Assembly (NCBI GenBank): GCA_017443895.1
Contig: JAFSXU010000034.1
Location: 1 to 64,000, forward strand
Direction of reading: 5' to 3'
Origin: Clostridia bacterium
Lineage (GTDB): Bacteria; Bacillota; Clostridia; UBA1381
Length of the DNA: 64,000 nt
Of the stretch, positions 1 through 7,806 are shown piece after piece. The notes beneath the pieces were generated by a model. That model searched no databases. It was not told where the DNA came from and saw nothing but the letters and a program-made list of their open reading frames with translations. The position numbers and the translations under genes were made by a program. Position 1 is the first letter of the stretch. Each line of letters begins with the position of its first letter.

Positions 1-46
1 GTGGCAGTACGGTGGTACGGTAGGGTTTATTTGAGCAAAAAGCACA

Positions 47-82
47 TAATACTGTCGTTTTTGTAAAAGAACGACAGTATTA
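47..82. terminator. Hairpin, probable terminator of a gene left of the window
   Basis: A 13-bp perfect stem (TAATACTGTCGTT / AACGACAGTATTA) with a loop of about 10 bases is followed on the plus strand by TTTATG. It probably ends a gene that lies outside the window. Bases 1-192 hold no convincing gene. Confidence 0.55.
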
Positions 83-161
83 TTTATGACAATAAGTTAT
101 ATATAGATGCAAGCCATAATATTTAAGTTTTGTGCGGTCCGAGCAGTTTTTTGACAGTCTG

Positions 162-188
162 AAATGACGGCAAACGCCGTCATTTTTT
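162..188. terminator. Hairpin terminator next to the zinc ribbon gene
   Basis: AAATGACGGC pairs with GCCGTCATTT around an AAAC loop, and six T follow on the plus strand. It lies 5 bases beyond the stop of the minus-strand zinc ribbon gene and can serve both directions. Confidence 0.65.
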
Positions 189-192
189 GATA

Positions 193-465
193 TTATATAT
201 TATGTTTTTCATAACATTCACTGCAATATACAGGTCTGTCATGGCGAGGTTCAAACGGAATTGTTGCAACCTTACCGCAATTTGCACACACTATTTCAAA
301 AATTTCTCTTTGAAACCGTGTGCTCTGTTTCTTTGCCCGTCTGCAATCGGGGCACCTTACAGGCTCATTTTTAAATCCATGCTCAGCATAAAATTCCTGC
401 TCTCCTGCCGAAAACACAAATTCCCCACCGCAATTTCTGCATACTAAAGTTTTATCCTGATACAT
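193..465 (-). CDS. Zinc-ribbon domain protein
   Basis: A 90-residue protein with two zinc-knuckle halves: CRNCG plus CPDC in the N-terminal half, and CANCG plus CSEC in the C-terminal half. It resembles the small 'zinc-ribbon domain containing' proteins of Clostridia that have no assigned role. Binding of RNA or protein is possible but unproven. I chose the ATG at 463-465 because GGGAGA lies five to six bases before it. The in-frame ATG at 490-492 overlaps the sigH stop codon and has no ribosome binding site. The gene follows sigH closely and is probably transcribed with it. Confidence 0.75.
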   Translation of the reverse strand: MYQDKTLVCRNCGGEFVFSAGEQEFYAEHGFKNEPVRCPDCRRAKKQSTRFQREIFEIVCANCGKVATIPFEPRHDRPVYCSECYEKHNI

Positions 466-488
466 ACTTTTCTCCCAACTAAATATTA

Positions 489-1115
489 TCACTTGATATT
501 TAATTCATTTTCAAGCTTTTTTTTCACCCTTTGCAGGGCATTATCCACCGTTTTTGTATCCTTGCCGATAGTCTTTGCTATATCCTGATACGATTTCCCC
601 GACAAATACTCATACAGCACCGTAAGCTCAAGCTCGCTTAGCGCCTTATTTATAGTATATTCAATGCCGTCAACATTTTCACGGTCTATAACTATCGCTT
701 CAGGGTCCTGCACCTTATCAACCGCAACAACATCTAAAAGCTGTTCCTCTTCCCCGTCATAGCTCCCTTTTGTAAGCGAAACATAGAAATTAAGCGGCAA
801 ATTTTTCTTTGTAGTTGCCGATTTCACAGCGGTGATTATATTATTTTTAACACACGCCGCCGCAAAAGTGCGAAAATACGGGGTTTTTGACTTATCAAAA
901 TCCATTATCGCCTTATAAAGCCCGATCATACCCTCCTGTATAATATCGTCTTTATCCGCGCCCGGCATATAAAAGCTCTTTGCACGGGCGTTTACAAGGT
1001 TTTTATACCTTGAGAGCAATTCCTCCAGTGCCTCATAGCTTTTGCCCTGCGAAAGCTCGACAAGCTCCTCATCGGACAAATCACAAAATTCAATCTTGTC
1101 AATATTCTGTTCCAA
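489..1115 (-). CDS. sigH: RNA polymerase sigma-H factor (SigH/Spo0H family)
   Basis: A 208-residue sigma-70 family protein with the usual SigH length and layout. Region 2 is seen around residues 50-100 (DDIIQEGMIGLYKAI, then the TFAAACVKNNII helix). Region 4 is at residues 165-205 (helix-turn-helix, SYQDIAKTIGKDTKTVDNALQRVKKKL). In the family it directs RNA polymerase to early stationary-phase, competence and sporulation promoters. It starts three bases after the stop of the secreted stalk-protein gene and shares that gene's promoter at 2609-2637. The usual clostridial neighbours of sigH are absent here, so the operon arrangement is unusual. Alternative: a related ECF-like sigma factor, but the match to SigH is good. 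Confidence 0.88.
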   Translation of the reverse strand: MEQNIDKIEFCDLSDEELVELSQGKSYEALEELLSRYKNLVNARAKSFYMPGADKDDIIQEGMIGLYKAIMDFDKSKTPYFRTFAAACVKNNIITAVKSATTKKNLPLNFYVSLTKGSYDGEEEQLLDVVAVDKVQDPEAIVIDRENVDGIEYTINKALSELELTVLYEYLSGKSYQDIAKTIGKDTKTVDNALQRVKKKLENELNIK

Positions 1116-1118
1116 ATT

Positions 1119-2570
1119 TTACTCCTCTACAGGCTCACTTGTAGCAACAGGTCCTATTTCTGCATCAGGTATCTGCTCCACAGCCGGCTCAGGTACAGGT
1201 GTTACGGTAGGTGTCGGCTCAACATAGTTCTTTGTCTTTATTATAACCGTTCTTGTATCAGCGTCCCATGTAACCGTACAGCCCAAAGACTCCGCCACCG
1301 CACGCCCGGGTATCATTGTTCTTGAATTTATAATCATTGGCGCAACATCAAGCGCTTTTTGCTCATCATTTACATAATATACAGGATTATCAATCTGCAT
1401 ATAAATATCGGTCATACTCTTGGTTGCGGCAACTACCCTGAACTCATGCAGCCACCTTACATTTGCACCCAATTCCTCAAATATAACCCTCATAGGTACC
1501 AATGTTCTGTCGTTTACAATACATGCGCCCTGGTCACTAAAATCAACCTCTTTACCGTCAATAGTAACCGTTACGCCCGTTACTACAGGTGTTGGTGTAG
1601 GCTGTGGAGTGACAGTTTCAGACGGTGTATCTACAGGACTTGTCGGCTCAGGTGTTTCTTCGACTACAATCGGTGTAGGCTCAGGCGTTGCCTCCGGCGC
1701 TACATTTAATGTATCCAGCTCACTTCTGTCCGAAAAATAAACAATCGGCTTTTGTGATGTGCGTATTCCGCTCGCTCTTACATATGACTTTAATGTAACA
1801 TCGCTTGTGGCGTTTGTTATTTCAAAATGCATATCGGCATCTGTCTGATCCAAAATCAGGCGGTTTACCGAATTTATAAAGCTCGGTCTTTCAAATCCCA
1901 TTGCATTTAGCATCTGCCATACGGCATCATATAAATCCGAATAGTTATCCTTATTCACAACGGTCGTTGCGCCGTTTGCGGTTATGCTGGAATATGCTGT
2001 TGTTCTGTCCTCCAACTGAAGGCTTGCAGCCTCCTTTACATAGTCATCCTTATATGTCTTTTCAACTGAGCATACATTTTCAAGCTTTAACTTATCGTCA
2101 TCCAATGTCATCATTTTTAACTTATATGATTTTTCAGAGCCTGTATCCTCAAAGGTTTCAACGCATAAATAGTCCCTGCCGTTATGGTTTTTAACAAACA
2201 CATTTGCAAACGACTCACCGTAATCACACACAAGGGTTGCAAGATATGACGCCGCAAATTTCGGCGCACCCTCAACAATCTTATAAACGCTGACTACATT
2301 ATCGCCTACCAGTACAAGCTCCATATCCGAGTCCGCATCAAGGTCCACCCTGAACGCCGAGATAAGTCCGCTAAAATACTCGCTTGCCGTTATTTCATTC
2401 TCATGCCCTGCATATGACTTTGCCGTATCACAAAGTCCGCTCTGCGGTACTACGACATTTGCTATAAAATTCCGGTACTCATATGTATAATCATTTGCAA
2501 GCGCCGATGTTAGGGACATTGCCATCACCGCTGCTGTTACAAGACTTACAAATTTCTTTACCATTTTCAC
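1119..2570 (-). CDS. Secreted protein with copper amine oxidase-like stalk domain
   Basis: The 483-residue product starts with a signal peptide (MKMVKKFVSLVTAAVMAMSL, cleavage probably after SALA). A unique region of about 270 residues follows, then a Thr/Pro/Glu-rich linker (TPEPTP repeats, residues 290-330). Next comes a copper amine oxidase N-terminal-like domain at 335-445 (VTIDGKEVDF, DRTLVPMRVIFEELGANVRW, SRTMIPGRAVAESLGCTVTWD). A second Pro/Glu-rich tail closes the protein. In Clostridia this domain is a cell-surface module and not an enzyme. The start appears to be GTG at 2568-2570, with AGAGG nine bases upstream. It is the first gene of an operon with sigH. The function of the unique region is unknown. 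Confidence 0.8.
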   Translation of the reverse strand: MKMVKKFVSLVTAAVMAMSLTSALANDYTYEYRNFIANVVVPQSGLCDTAKSYAGHENEITASEYFSGLISAFRVDLDADSDMELVLVGDNVVSVYKIVEGAPKFAASYLATLVCDYGESFANVFVKNHNGRDYLCVETFEDTGSEKSYKLKMMTLDDDKLKLENVCSVEKTYKDDYVKEAASLQLEDRTTAYSSITANGATTVVNKDNYSDLYDAVWQMLNAMGFERPSFINSVNRLILDQTDADMHFEITNATSDVTLKSYVRASGIRTSQKPIVYFSDRSELDTLNVAPEATPEPTPIVVEETPEPTSPVDTPSETVTPQPTPTPVVTGVTVTIDGKEVDFSDQGACIVNDRTLVPMRVIFEELGANVRWLHEFRVVAATKSMTDIYMQIDNPVYYVNDEQKALDVAPMIINSRTMIPGRAVAESLGCTVTWDADTRTVIIKTKNYVEPTPTVTPVPEPAVEQIPDAEIGPVATSEPVEE

Positions 2571-2608
2571 TCAAATCAACCTCTTATCTGTTCTATAATT
2601 ACTTTTTA

Positions 2609-2637
2609 ATTTTATCACAAAATACGATAAATTGCAA
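2609..2637 (-). promoter_or_regulatory. Promoter of the stalk protein-sigH operon
   Basis: On the minus strand, TTGCAA (2632-2637) and TAAAAT (2609-2614) are separated by 17 bases. Transcription would begin near 2602, giving a leader of about 30 bases. Confidence 0.6.
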
Positions 2638-2651
2638 TATTTTAAAAAAAT

Positions 2652-2688
2652 ATGCACCAACAAATTTTTTACAAATTTGTTGGTGCAT
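2652..2688 (-). terminator. Terminator of the alcohol dehydrogenase gene
   Basis: A 16-bp perfect stem (ATGCACCAACAAATTT / AAATTTGTTGGTGCAT) is followed on the minus strand by a T-run. It lies 11 bases after the stop of the gene at 2699-3922. Confidence 0.85.
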
Positions 2689-2698
2689 AAAAGTTGTT

Positions 2699-3922
2699 TT
2701 AGAAATCAACTTCTGTATCGTAGTAACAGCATTTAAGAAGCTTTTCCATTTCCTCTACGCTTGGCTGACGAGGATTTGAGCCTGTACAAGCATCAGCGAT
2801 TGCATTAACTGCAATATCATGTAATCTCTCAATGAATACATCCTCCGGTACAAAGCCCTGCTCTGTCGGATAACTGTCAGCACCGTAATTCTTGATACAG
2901 TGCGGAATATTCAAGTCATCGTTCATCTTTCTTAAATATGCAATAAGTGCATCAACCTTTTCATCGTCCGTTGCATTCTTATCTGCAATACCCATATAAT
3001 CAACAATTACACCGTAGCGCTTCTTTGCAGTTTCGTCCTTTGCGTTAAATGCGATAACCTTTGGAAGGTACATTGCATTTGCTGCACCATGAATAATATG
3101 TGCGCCGTAATCGGCAAATACAGCACCTGTTTTATGTGCCATTGAATGTACTATTCCCAACAATGCATTTGAAAATGCCATACCTGCAAGGCACTGTGCA
3201 TTATGCATTCTGTCACGGGCGTCCATATCGCCGTTATACGATTTTACAAGGTCGTCCTTTATCATTTCTATGGCATGAATTGCCAAAGGATCTGTATAAT
3301 CACAATTTGCAGTTGATACATACGCCTCAACTGCGTGTGTCATTGCGTCCATACCTGTGTGTGCAACAAGCTTTTTAGGCATTGTTTCTGCCAGCTCAGG
3401 ATCAACAATCGCAACATCGGGTGTAATCTCAAAATCAGCGATAGGATACTTTATACCCTTTGAATAGTCGGTAATAATTGAGAATGCAGTAACCTCTGTA
3501 GCTGTACCGGATGTTGATGATACCGCACAGAAATGTGCCTTTTTACGAAGCTCGGGTATTCCGAACACCTTACACATATCCTCAAATGTGCAATCGGGAT
3601 ATTCATACTTTATCCACATTGCTTTTGCAGCATCAATAGGCGATCCGCCACCGATTGCAACTATCCAGTCAGGCTCAAACTCAAGCATTGCCTGTGCGCC
3701 CCTCATAACCGTTTCAACTGACGGATCAGGCTCTATTCCGTCAAAAATTCTTACTTCCATGCCGGCTTCCTTTAAATAGCTCTCTGCCTTATCCAAAAAA
3801 CCAAATCTCTTCATTGAGCCACCACCGACACAAATCATTGCTTTCTTTCCTTTGAAGCTCTTTAGTGCCTCAAGTGATCCTTTACCATGATACAAATCAC
3901 GGGGTAATGTAAATCTTGCCAT
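2699..3922 (-). CDS. Iron-containing alcohol dehydrogenase (butanol dehydrogenase-like)
   Basis: A 407-residue group III (iron-type) alcohol dehydrogenase. The nucleotide-binding motif GGGSPIDAAK is at residues 96-105. The metal ligands appear in MDAMTHAVEAY (about 190-200), the SMAHKTGA segment and the HIIHGAANA segment further on. The family reduces aldehydes to alcohols with NAD(P)H and re-oxidises cofactor during fermentation. Start and RBS (TTTAGGAGG eight bases before ATG) are clear. It is divergent from a second, different member of the same family at 4151. A perfect Rex-type operator lies between its promoter and its start. The exact aldehyde cannot be read from sequence. Confidence 0.9.
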   Translation of the reverse strand: MARFTLPRDLYHGKGSLEALKSFKGKKAMICVGGGSMKRFGFLDKAESYLKEAGMEVRIFDGIEPDPSVETVMRGAQAMLEFEPDWIVAIGGGSPIDAAKAMWIKYEYPDCTFEDMCKVFGIPELRKKAHFCAVSSTSGTATEVTAFSIITDYSKGIKYPIADFEITPDVAIVDPELAETMPKKLVAHTGMDAMTHAVEAYVSTANCDYTDPLAIHAIEMIKDDLVKSYNGDMDARDRMHNAQCLAGMAFSNALLGIVHSMAHKTGAVFADYGAHIIHGAANAMYLPKVIAFNAKDETAKKRYGVIVDYMGIADKNATDDEKVDALIAYLRKMNDDLNIPHCIKNYGADSYPTEQGFVPEDVFIERLHDIAVNAIADACTGSNPRQPSVEEMEKLLKCCYYDTEVDF

Positions 3923-3955
3923 AGTAAGACCTCCTAAATATTTTGTATTTTTATT

Positions 3956-3973
3956 TTGTTAAATTTTTAACAA
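3956..3973. promoter_or_regulatory. Rex operator (perfect consensus) before the leftward alcohol dehydrogenase
   Basis: TTGTTAAATTTTTAACAA is an exact match to the Rex consensus TTGTTAA-N4-TTAACAA. It lies just downstream of the minus-strand -10 box, where bound Rex would block transcription while the NADH/NAD+ ratio is low. Confidence 0.85.
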
Positions 3974-3986
3974 TTTAACTGTTTTT

Positions 3987-4015
3987 ATTATAGCACCAAT
4001 GTATTATAATTGCAA
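3987..4015 (-). promoter_or_regulatory. Promoter of the leftward alcohol dehydrogenase
   Basis: Minus-strand TTGCAA (4010-4015) and TATAAT (3987-3992) are separated by 17 bases. The Rex operator begins 13 bases downstream of the -10 box. Confidence 0.7.
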
Positions 4016-4074
4016 TAGTTTTTTTATAAGTTTCAAAAAAATTTTTATCCAAGAAAAAATAGGCAAATTTACTA

Positions 4075-4103
4075 TTGTAAAATTTTAAAACTTATTGTAT
4101 AAT
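4075..4103 (+). promoter_or_regulatory. Promoter of the rightward alcohol dehydrogenase
   Basis: TTGTAA (4075-4080) and TATAAT (4098-4103) are separated by 17 bases. The start of transcription near 4110 falls inside the second Rex-like operator. Confidence 0.75.
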
Positions 4104-4109
4104 ACCAAT

Positions 4110-4127
4110 TAGTTAAATTATTAACAT
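4110..4127. promoter_or_regulatory. Rex-like operator before the rightward alcohol dehydrogenase
   Basis: TAGTTAAATTATTAACAT matches the Rex consensus at 12 of 14 defined positions. It sits at the predicted transcription start of the gene at 4151. Confidence 0.75.
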
Positions 4128-4150
4128 TACTACACTACGGAGATGACACT

Positions 4151-5293
4151 ATGAAAAGTTTTGATATAAGAACGAAAATATATTTTGGCGAAAATTCGCT
4201 TGACAGGCTGGCAAACATCCCCTACAACAAGGCGTTTATAATTACCGACCCGTTTGTTGTAAAAAGCGGAATGCTTCAAATGATAACAATGCGTTTGCAG
4301 GACGGATACACAGAATATGAAGTATTTTCAGATGTTGTTCCCGACCCTCCGCTTGAGAAGATAGAGCTTGGAGTTAAGGCTTTATTAAATTATAACCCCG
4401 ACTGCGTTATCGCAATCGGCGGCGGAAGCGCAATTGACTCGGCAAAGTCTATAAGGGAGTTTGCATCAAGAGCATCATCAAAAAATCCTGCGCTTATTGC
4501 TATTCCGACAACTTCAGGAACAGGCTCTGAGGTTACATCGTTTGCGGTTGTAACGGACCCGTCAAAGGATATTAAATATCCCCTTGTTTCGGATTCAATG
4601 CTTCCTACAGAGGCAATTTTAGATGCGGCTTTGGTAAAATCGGTGCCTGCGGCTGTTACGGCGGATACGGGTATGGATGTACTGACACACGCAATCGAGG
4701 CTTATGTAAGCATTAACAACAACGAGTTCAGCGCAGCCTTGGCAGAAAAGGCAATTGAAATATGCGGAACATTCCTGCTCCGTTCATACCTTGATAACAA
4801 TGACACTCATGCAAGGCAAAAAATGCATGTTGCATCATGCCTTGCAGGTCTTGCGTTTAACAGCGCATCACTTGGTTTAAATCACGGTATGGCGCACGCT
4901 TTGGGAGGCAAGTTCCACATTCCTCACGGCAGAGCAAATGCAATGCTCCTGCCATACATAATCGAATACAACTCAGGTATTACCATTCACTCAAAATCAC
5001 AGAAGGAATACCCACCTTGCGTAAGGAAATATGTAAATGTTGCAAAGCTTTTGGGCTGTTCTAACTTTAATGAGATAACAACCGTAAGAGCCTTGATAAG
5101 CTGGATTCAGTTTATGAATAAGGAAATGAATATTCCGCTTACCGTTTCACAGTGCGGTATTGACAAAACCGAGTATTTTAACGCTATTGATTCAATGGCA
5201 GATAAGGCAATCTCTGACGGCTGTACCGCTACAAATCCGAAAGTTCCGACAAAGCTTGAGGTTGTTTCAATATTTGAACATTTATATGAATAA
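4151..5293 (+). CDS. Iron-containing alcohol dehydrogenase (second paralogue)
   Basis: A 380-residue iron-type alcohol dehydrogenase. It has GGGSAIDSAK (about residues 92-101), a TTSGTGSEVT substrate/cofactor segment, MDVLTHAIEAY (metal-binding region) and LNHGMAHALGGKFHIPHGRANAMLL (two more histidine ligands). It clearly differs from the protein at 2699-3922 but belongs to the same superfamily. RBS CGGAG lies eight to nine bases before ATG. With its own Rex-like operator, it probably provides a second NADH-consuming aldehyde or ketone reduction step when reducing power accumulates. The substrate is not determined. Confidence 0.9.
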   Translation: MKSFDIRTKIYFGENSLDRLANIPYNKAFIITDPFVVKSGMLQMITMRLQDGYTEYEVFSDVVPDPPLEKIELGVKALLNYNPDCVIAIGGGSAIDSAKSIREFASRASSKNPALIAIPTTSGTGSEVTSFAVVTDPSKDIKYPLVSDSMLPTEAILDAALVKSVPAAVTADTGMDVLTHAIEAYVSINNNEFSAALAEKAIEICGTFLLRSYLDNNDTHARQKMHVASCLAGLAFNSASLGLNHGMAHALGGKFHIPHGRANAMLLPYIIEYNSGITIHSKSQKEYPPCVRKYVNVAKLLGCSNFNEITTVRALISWIQFMNKEMNIPLTVSQCGIDKTEYFNAIDSMADKAISDGCTATNPKVPTKLEVVSIFEHLYE

Positions 5294-5301
5294 GACTATG
5301 T

Positions 5302-5326
5302 GGGCTGTTGCATTTTGCAACAGCCC
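5302..5326. terminator. Bidirectional terminator (GGCTGTTGCA family)
   Basis: GGGCTGTTGCA and TGCAACAGCCC pair around a TTT loop between two convergent genes. The same core hairpin recurs at 12420, 39668 (variant) and 47189. Confidence 0.85.
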
Positions 5327-5329
5327 CTT

Positions 5330-5710
5330 TTATAATATATTTTCCAATTTCATTTCATAGTCCTTTGGCAGGTGCTTATACAAAAACTCAAGCATACTGC
5401 ATTTTGAAAGCGCGTCCGTTTTATGACCGCCTTTTATATACTCATACAATTCATTTAAACTAAGTTCTATTTTATCGATTGCCTCATGGTTATCGGTTGC
5501 AGATAGTGCCGCCCGTTTTTTGTCAAGATAAAGGTAGATATTATCCATTTTCTCCCTTGCGCCCTCAAAATCATTATCCTCAAGCGCCACTTTTACACCC
5601 TCGTTCATTGAAAACAGGTTGTCTGACACACGATGTATGCCACTTTCATACCAAATACTTCCTGCGACTATTAAAACCGCAATAACCGCCGCCATTACAA
5701 CACTTTTCAT
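5330..5710 (-). CDS. DUF4363 family protein
   Basis: A 126-residue protein with one N-terminal membrane helix or uncleaved signal anchor (MAAVIAVLIVAGSIW). A helical extracytoplasmic domain rich in Glu, Asp and Lys follows. It matches the DUF4363 family of Firmicutes, whose role is unknown. Its ATG overlaps the stop of the DUF421 gene by four bases, so translation is probably coupled. DUF421 and DUF4363 genes are commonly paired, which suggests one membrane complex. I infer no enzymatic activity. Confidence 0.75.
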   Translation of the reverse strand: MKSVVMAAVIAVLIVAGSIWYESGIHRVSDNLFSMNEGVKVALEDNDFEGAREKMDNIYLYLDKKRAALSATDNHEAIDKIELSLNELYEYIKGGHKTDALSKCSMLEFLYKHLPKDYEMKLENIL

Positions 5711-6396
5711 TTTTTATCCACCTCACCCTTCTTTTGGATATACAGCTCACCCTCACGGTTTATAACCGCAATAAGCACATCTTTTATATCGGGTATATTC
5801 TGCTCGTTCAATTTTTTTATTACCCAAGCCATATTTTTGCCCGATTTTGAAAGCTCCTCTGTATTTACCTGTCCGCAGTCTATTATAAGTCTGCTGAGTC
5901 CTGTTTTTGCCTTAGGCTCGATATTCAAATCCGAAAGCGTTACTCCCCTGTCACGCTCCTTTTGGATAACGCTCAGTTTTCCGCTCGTTTCGATTATTGC
6001 AGTATCTACCTCACTGATGTCAAAGATATTATTAAGCCTTAATTCTTCAAGCAAGTCGTTTATGTTAAATCTCAGTTTTTTAAGCTCGCCCTCGTTTATA
6101 TGCCCGTTATAGATTATAACGCTCGGCTCGCCTGCTATAAGTGTGCGCATTTTTTTGCTTTTAACGCTTAAATACGACATCATAACCTCAGCTACTATCA
6201 GGGTAAGCACGGGCACAATTCCCGACAGTATCGGAATGTCTATAGACTGCATGGGAACTGATGCAAGGTCTGAAATCATAATTGCAACAACCAACTCCGA
6301 CGGCTGAAGCTCACCTATTTGCCTTTTTCCCATAATCCGCATCGAAATTATTACAGTAAGATATAAAATAAGCGTGCGTATAACAAGTATCAACAT
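5707..6396 (-). CDS. DUF421 (YetF-type) membrane protein
   Basis: A 229-residue protein. Three membrane helices occupy about residues 1-80 (TLILYLTVIISMRIMGKRQIGE, LVVAIMISDLAS, ILSGIVPVLTLIVAEVMM). A soluble YetF/DUF421 domain follows (EPSVIIYNGHINEGELKKLRFNINDL, with the typical LR--NI-D segment). The start is the ATG at 6394-6396, six bases after AAAGGTG. A GTG nine bases upstream falls within that RBS. YetF-type proteins are linked to sporulation membranes in Bacillus, but the biochemical role is unknown. The gene is divergent from the TrpR-like regulator and in operon with the DUF4363 gene. Confidence 0.82.
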   Translation of the reverse strand: MLILVIRTLILYLTVIISMRIMGKRQIGELQPSELVVAIMISDLASVPMQSIDIPILSGIVPVLTLIVAEVMMSYLSVKSKKMRTLIAGEPSVIIYNGHINEGELKKLRFNINDLLEELRLNNIFDISEVDTAIIETSGKLSVIQKERDRGVTLSDLNIEPKAKTGLSRLIIDCGQVNTEELSKSGKNMAWVIKKLNEQNIPDIKDVLIAVINREGELYIQKKGEVDKK

Positions 6397-6454
6397 AACA
6401 AACACCTTTTTTCAAATTTTTCATAGTATTTACCCTAATATCAAAAAAAATTCA

Positions 6455-6483
6455 TTTACTTTCACGCTCTAAAGTGTTATAAT
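6455..6483 (+). promoter_or_regulatory. Promoter of the TrpR-like regulator operon
   Basis: TTTACT (6455-6460) and TATAAT (6478-6483) are 17 bases apart. Transcription from about 6490 excludes the in-frame ATG at 6482 and supports the start at 6515. Confidence 0.75.
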
Positions 6484-6514
6484 GAACCTATATTTTAAAA
6501 AAGGTGATTTTACT

Positions 6515-6805
6515 ATGAAAAGCATAAAAGACGAAAATACAGACTTATTGATGAGTGCCATATTGACACTTAAAACGAAGGAAGAATGTTATAATTTTTT
6601 TGAGGATTTATGCACCATTGCCGAGTTAAAGTCAATGAGTCAAAGGATAGAGGTTGCAAAAATGCTCCGTGAAAAATCAGTGTATACTGACATTGCATCA
6701 AAAACAGGCGCATCAACCGCAACAATAAGCAGGGTTAATAAGTGCCTAAACTACGGTTCTGACGGATATACCATGGTTCTTGACAGGCTTTCGGAGGATG
6801 AATAA
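6515..6805 (+). CDS. yerC: TrpR/YerC-type DNA-binding protein
   Basis: A 96-residue protein of the TrpR-like superfamily (YerC/YecD). LLMSAILTLKTKEECYNFFEDLCTIAELKSMSQR, then a helix-turn-helix (SVYTDIASKTGASTATISRVNKCLNYGSDGY), match the family over its whole length. It lacks evidence of a tryptophan pocket and its target genes are unknown. The ATG at 6515 has AAGGTGA upstream. Its stop abuts the start of the methyltransferase gene, so the two are co-translated. Confidence 0.85.
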   Translation: MKSIKDENTDLLMSAILTLKTKEECYNFFEDLCTIAELKSMSQRIEVAKMLREKSVYTDIASKTGASTATISRVNKCLNYGSDGYTMVLDRLSEDE

Positions 6806-7543
6806 ATGGCATACTACAAGGATTTTGCATATGTTTATGACCGTCTTATGGTAAGCGATGTTGATTATGACGCTTACGCACAGTATATTAACGATATTTT
6901 CTCACGCTACGGCAAACAAGCAAATCTTCTTTGCGACCTTGCCTGCGGAACGGGAAATATGACGCTTGCGCTCAAAAATCAGGGCTTTGATATGACGGGG
7001 ATTGACATATCGGAGGATATGCTAAATGTCGCCCGTCAAAAGGCCAATGACCCAAGTATCCTGTTTCTTAACCAAAACATCGCATCCCTTGACCTTTACG
7101 GAACGATGGATGCATTTACCTGCTGCATTGACGGCATAAATTATATCATTTCACCAAAGTCACTCTTTGATATGCTCAAAAAAATAAAAACCTGCTTTAT
7201 AAATCCCGACGGGCTTGTAATATTTGATATTTCATCACGGTATAAGCTTCAAAATATCATCGGAAACAATACTTTTATTCATAATAACAAGGATGTTTTC
7301 TATACATGGCAAAACCGATATATAGACAGCAAAAATCTTGTTGATATGTACCTTAATTTCTTTATTTACGACAAAGGCGCATACCACAGATTTGAAGAGC
7401 GCCACCTGCAAAGAGCATATACAGAGGAAGAAATAATAAAAATCGCAAAAAGTGCAGGCTTTAACACAGTAGATGTATATGACTACCTTACATTTAATAA
7501 ACCGACAAAGACAAGTCAAAGGCTTGTTTTTGTACTCAAATAA
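6806..7543 (+). CDS. Class I SAM-dependent methyltransferase
   Basis: A 245-residue protein with the SAM-binding motif LLCDLACGTGNMTLAL (about residues 38-53), the acidic strand GIDISEDML and a helical lid. It belongs to the small-molecule methyltransferases of the UbiE/YjhP type (Methyltransf_25 followed by a C-terminal family-specific part). The acceptor is not known. The ATG follows the regulator's TAA directly, and an intrinsic terminator follows the gene. The gene pair yerC-methyltransferase is the whole transcription unit. Confidence 0.85.
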   Translation: MAYYKDFAYVYDRLMVSDVDYDAYAQYINDIFSRYGKQANLLCDLACGTGNMTLALKNQGFDMTGIDISEDMLNVARQKANDPSILFLNQNIASLDLYGTMDAFTCCIDGINYIISPKSLFDMLKKIKTCFINPDGLVIFDISSRYKLQNIIGNNTFIHNNKDVFYTWQNRYIDSKNLVDMYLNFFIYDKGAYHRFEERHLQRAYTEEEIIKIAKSAGFNTVDVYDYLTFNKPTKTSQRLVFVLK

Positions 7544-7552
7544 CTGATTTTT

Positions 7553-7580
7553 AAAAACGGCCTCTGCGGTCGTTTTTTTT
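7553..7580 (+). terminator. Terminator of the yerC-methyltransferase operon
   Basis: AAAAACGGCC pairs with GGTCGTTTTT (one G-T pair) around a five-base loop. Three more T follow. Confidence 0.8.
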
Positions 7581-7614
7581 ATGTTAAAATCACGCAAAAA
7601 ACCTTGTAAAATCC

Positions 7615-7643
7615 TTGATTTTTTTAGCTTTTTATGATATAAT
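7615..7643 (+). promoter_or_regulatory. gyrA promoter
   Basis: TTGATT (7615-7620) and TATAAT (7638-7643) are 17 bases apart, with an extended -10 (TGATATAAT). It predicts a leader of about 157 bases before gyrA. Confidence 0.7.
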
Positions 7644-7696
7644 TTATTGGTTAGAAAAACAGTAAATAATTTATTTTTTTAATTCCATTTGAGGAT

Positions 7697-7786
7697 AATG
7701 TTGTCAAGCTGTCATATGTTTAGAGAAACTTATAAGCCGTCTTATGCGGAGGCTTATCAGTATTATTTACTCGGCCTGACAATATT
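7697..7786 (+). ncRNA. Structured gyrA leader RNA (candidate)
   Basis: AATGTTGTCA (7697-7706) pairs with TGACAATATT (7777-7786), ten pairs with one G-T, and closes an element of 90 bases. Inside it ATAAGCC (7732-7738) pairs with GGCTTAT (7751-7757). The RBS (TAGGAGGA, 7793-7800) follows immediately. I see no intrinsic terminator, so any control would act on translation or on RNA stability. I do not recognise the element as a known family. Confidence 0.45.
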
Positions 7787-7806
7787 GTGATTTAGGAGGA
7801 TATAGA

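Noticed and set aside
6482-6514. Upstream ATG at 6482 as start of the TrpR-like gene
   Set aside because: It overlaps the -10 box and lies upstream of the predicted transcription start.
7235-7597. Minus-strand reading frame over the methyltransferase gene, and similar antisense frames across gyrA, tsf and rnr
   Set aside because: They lack RBS and family similarity, and each is fully explained by the coding strand opposite.
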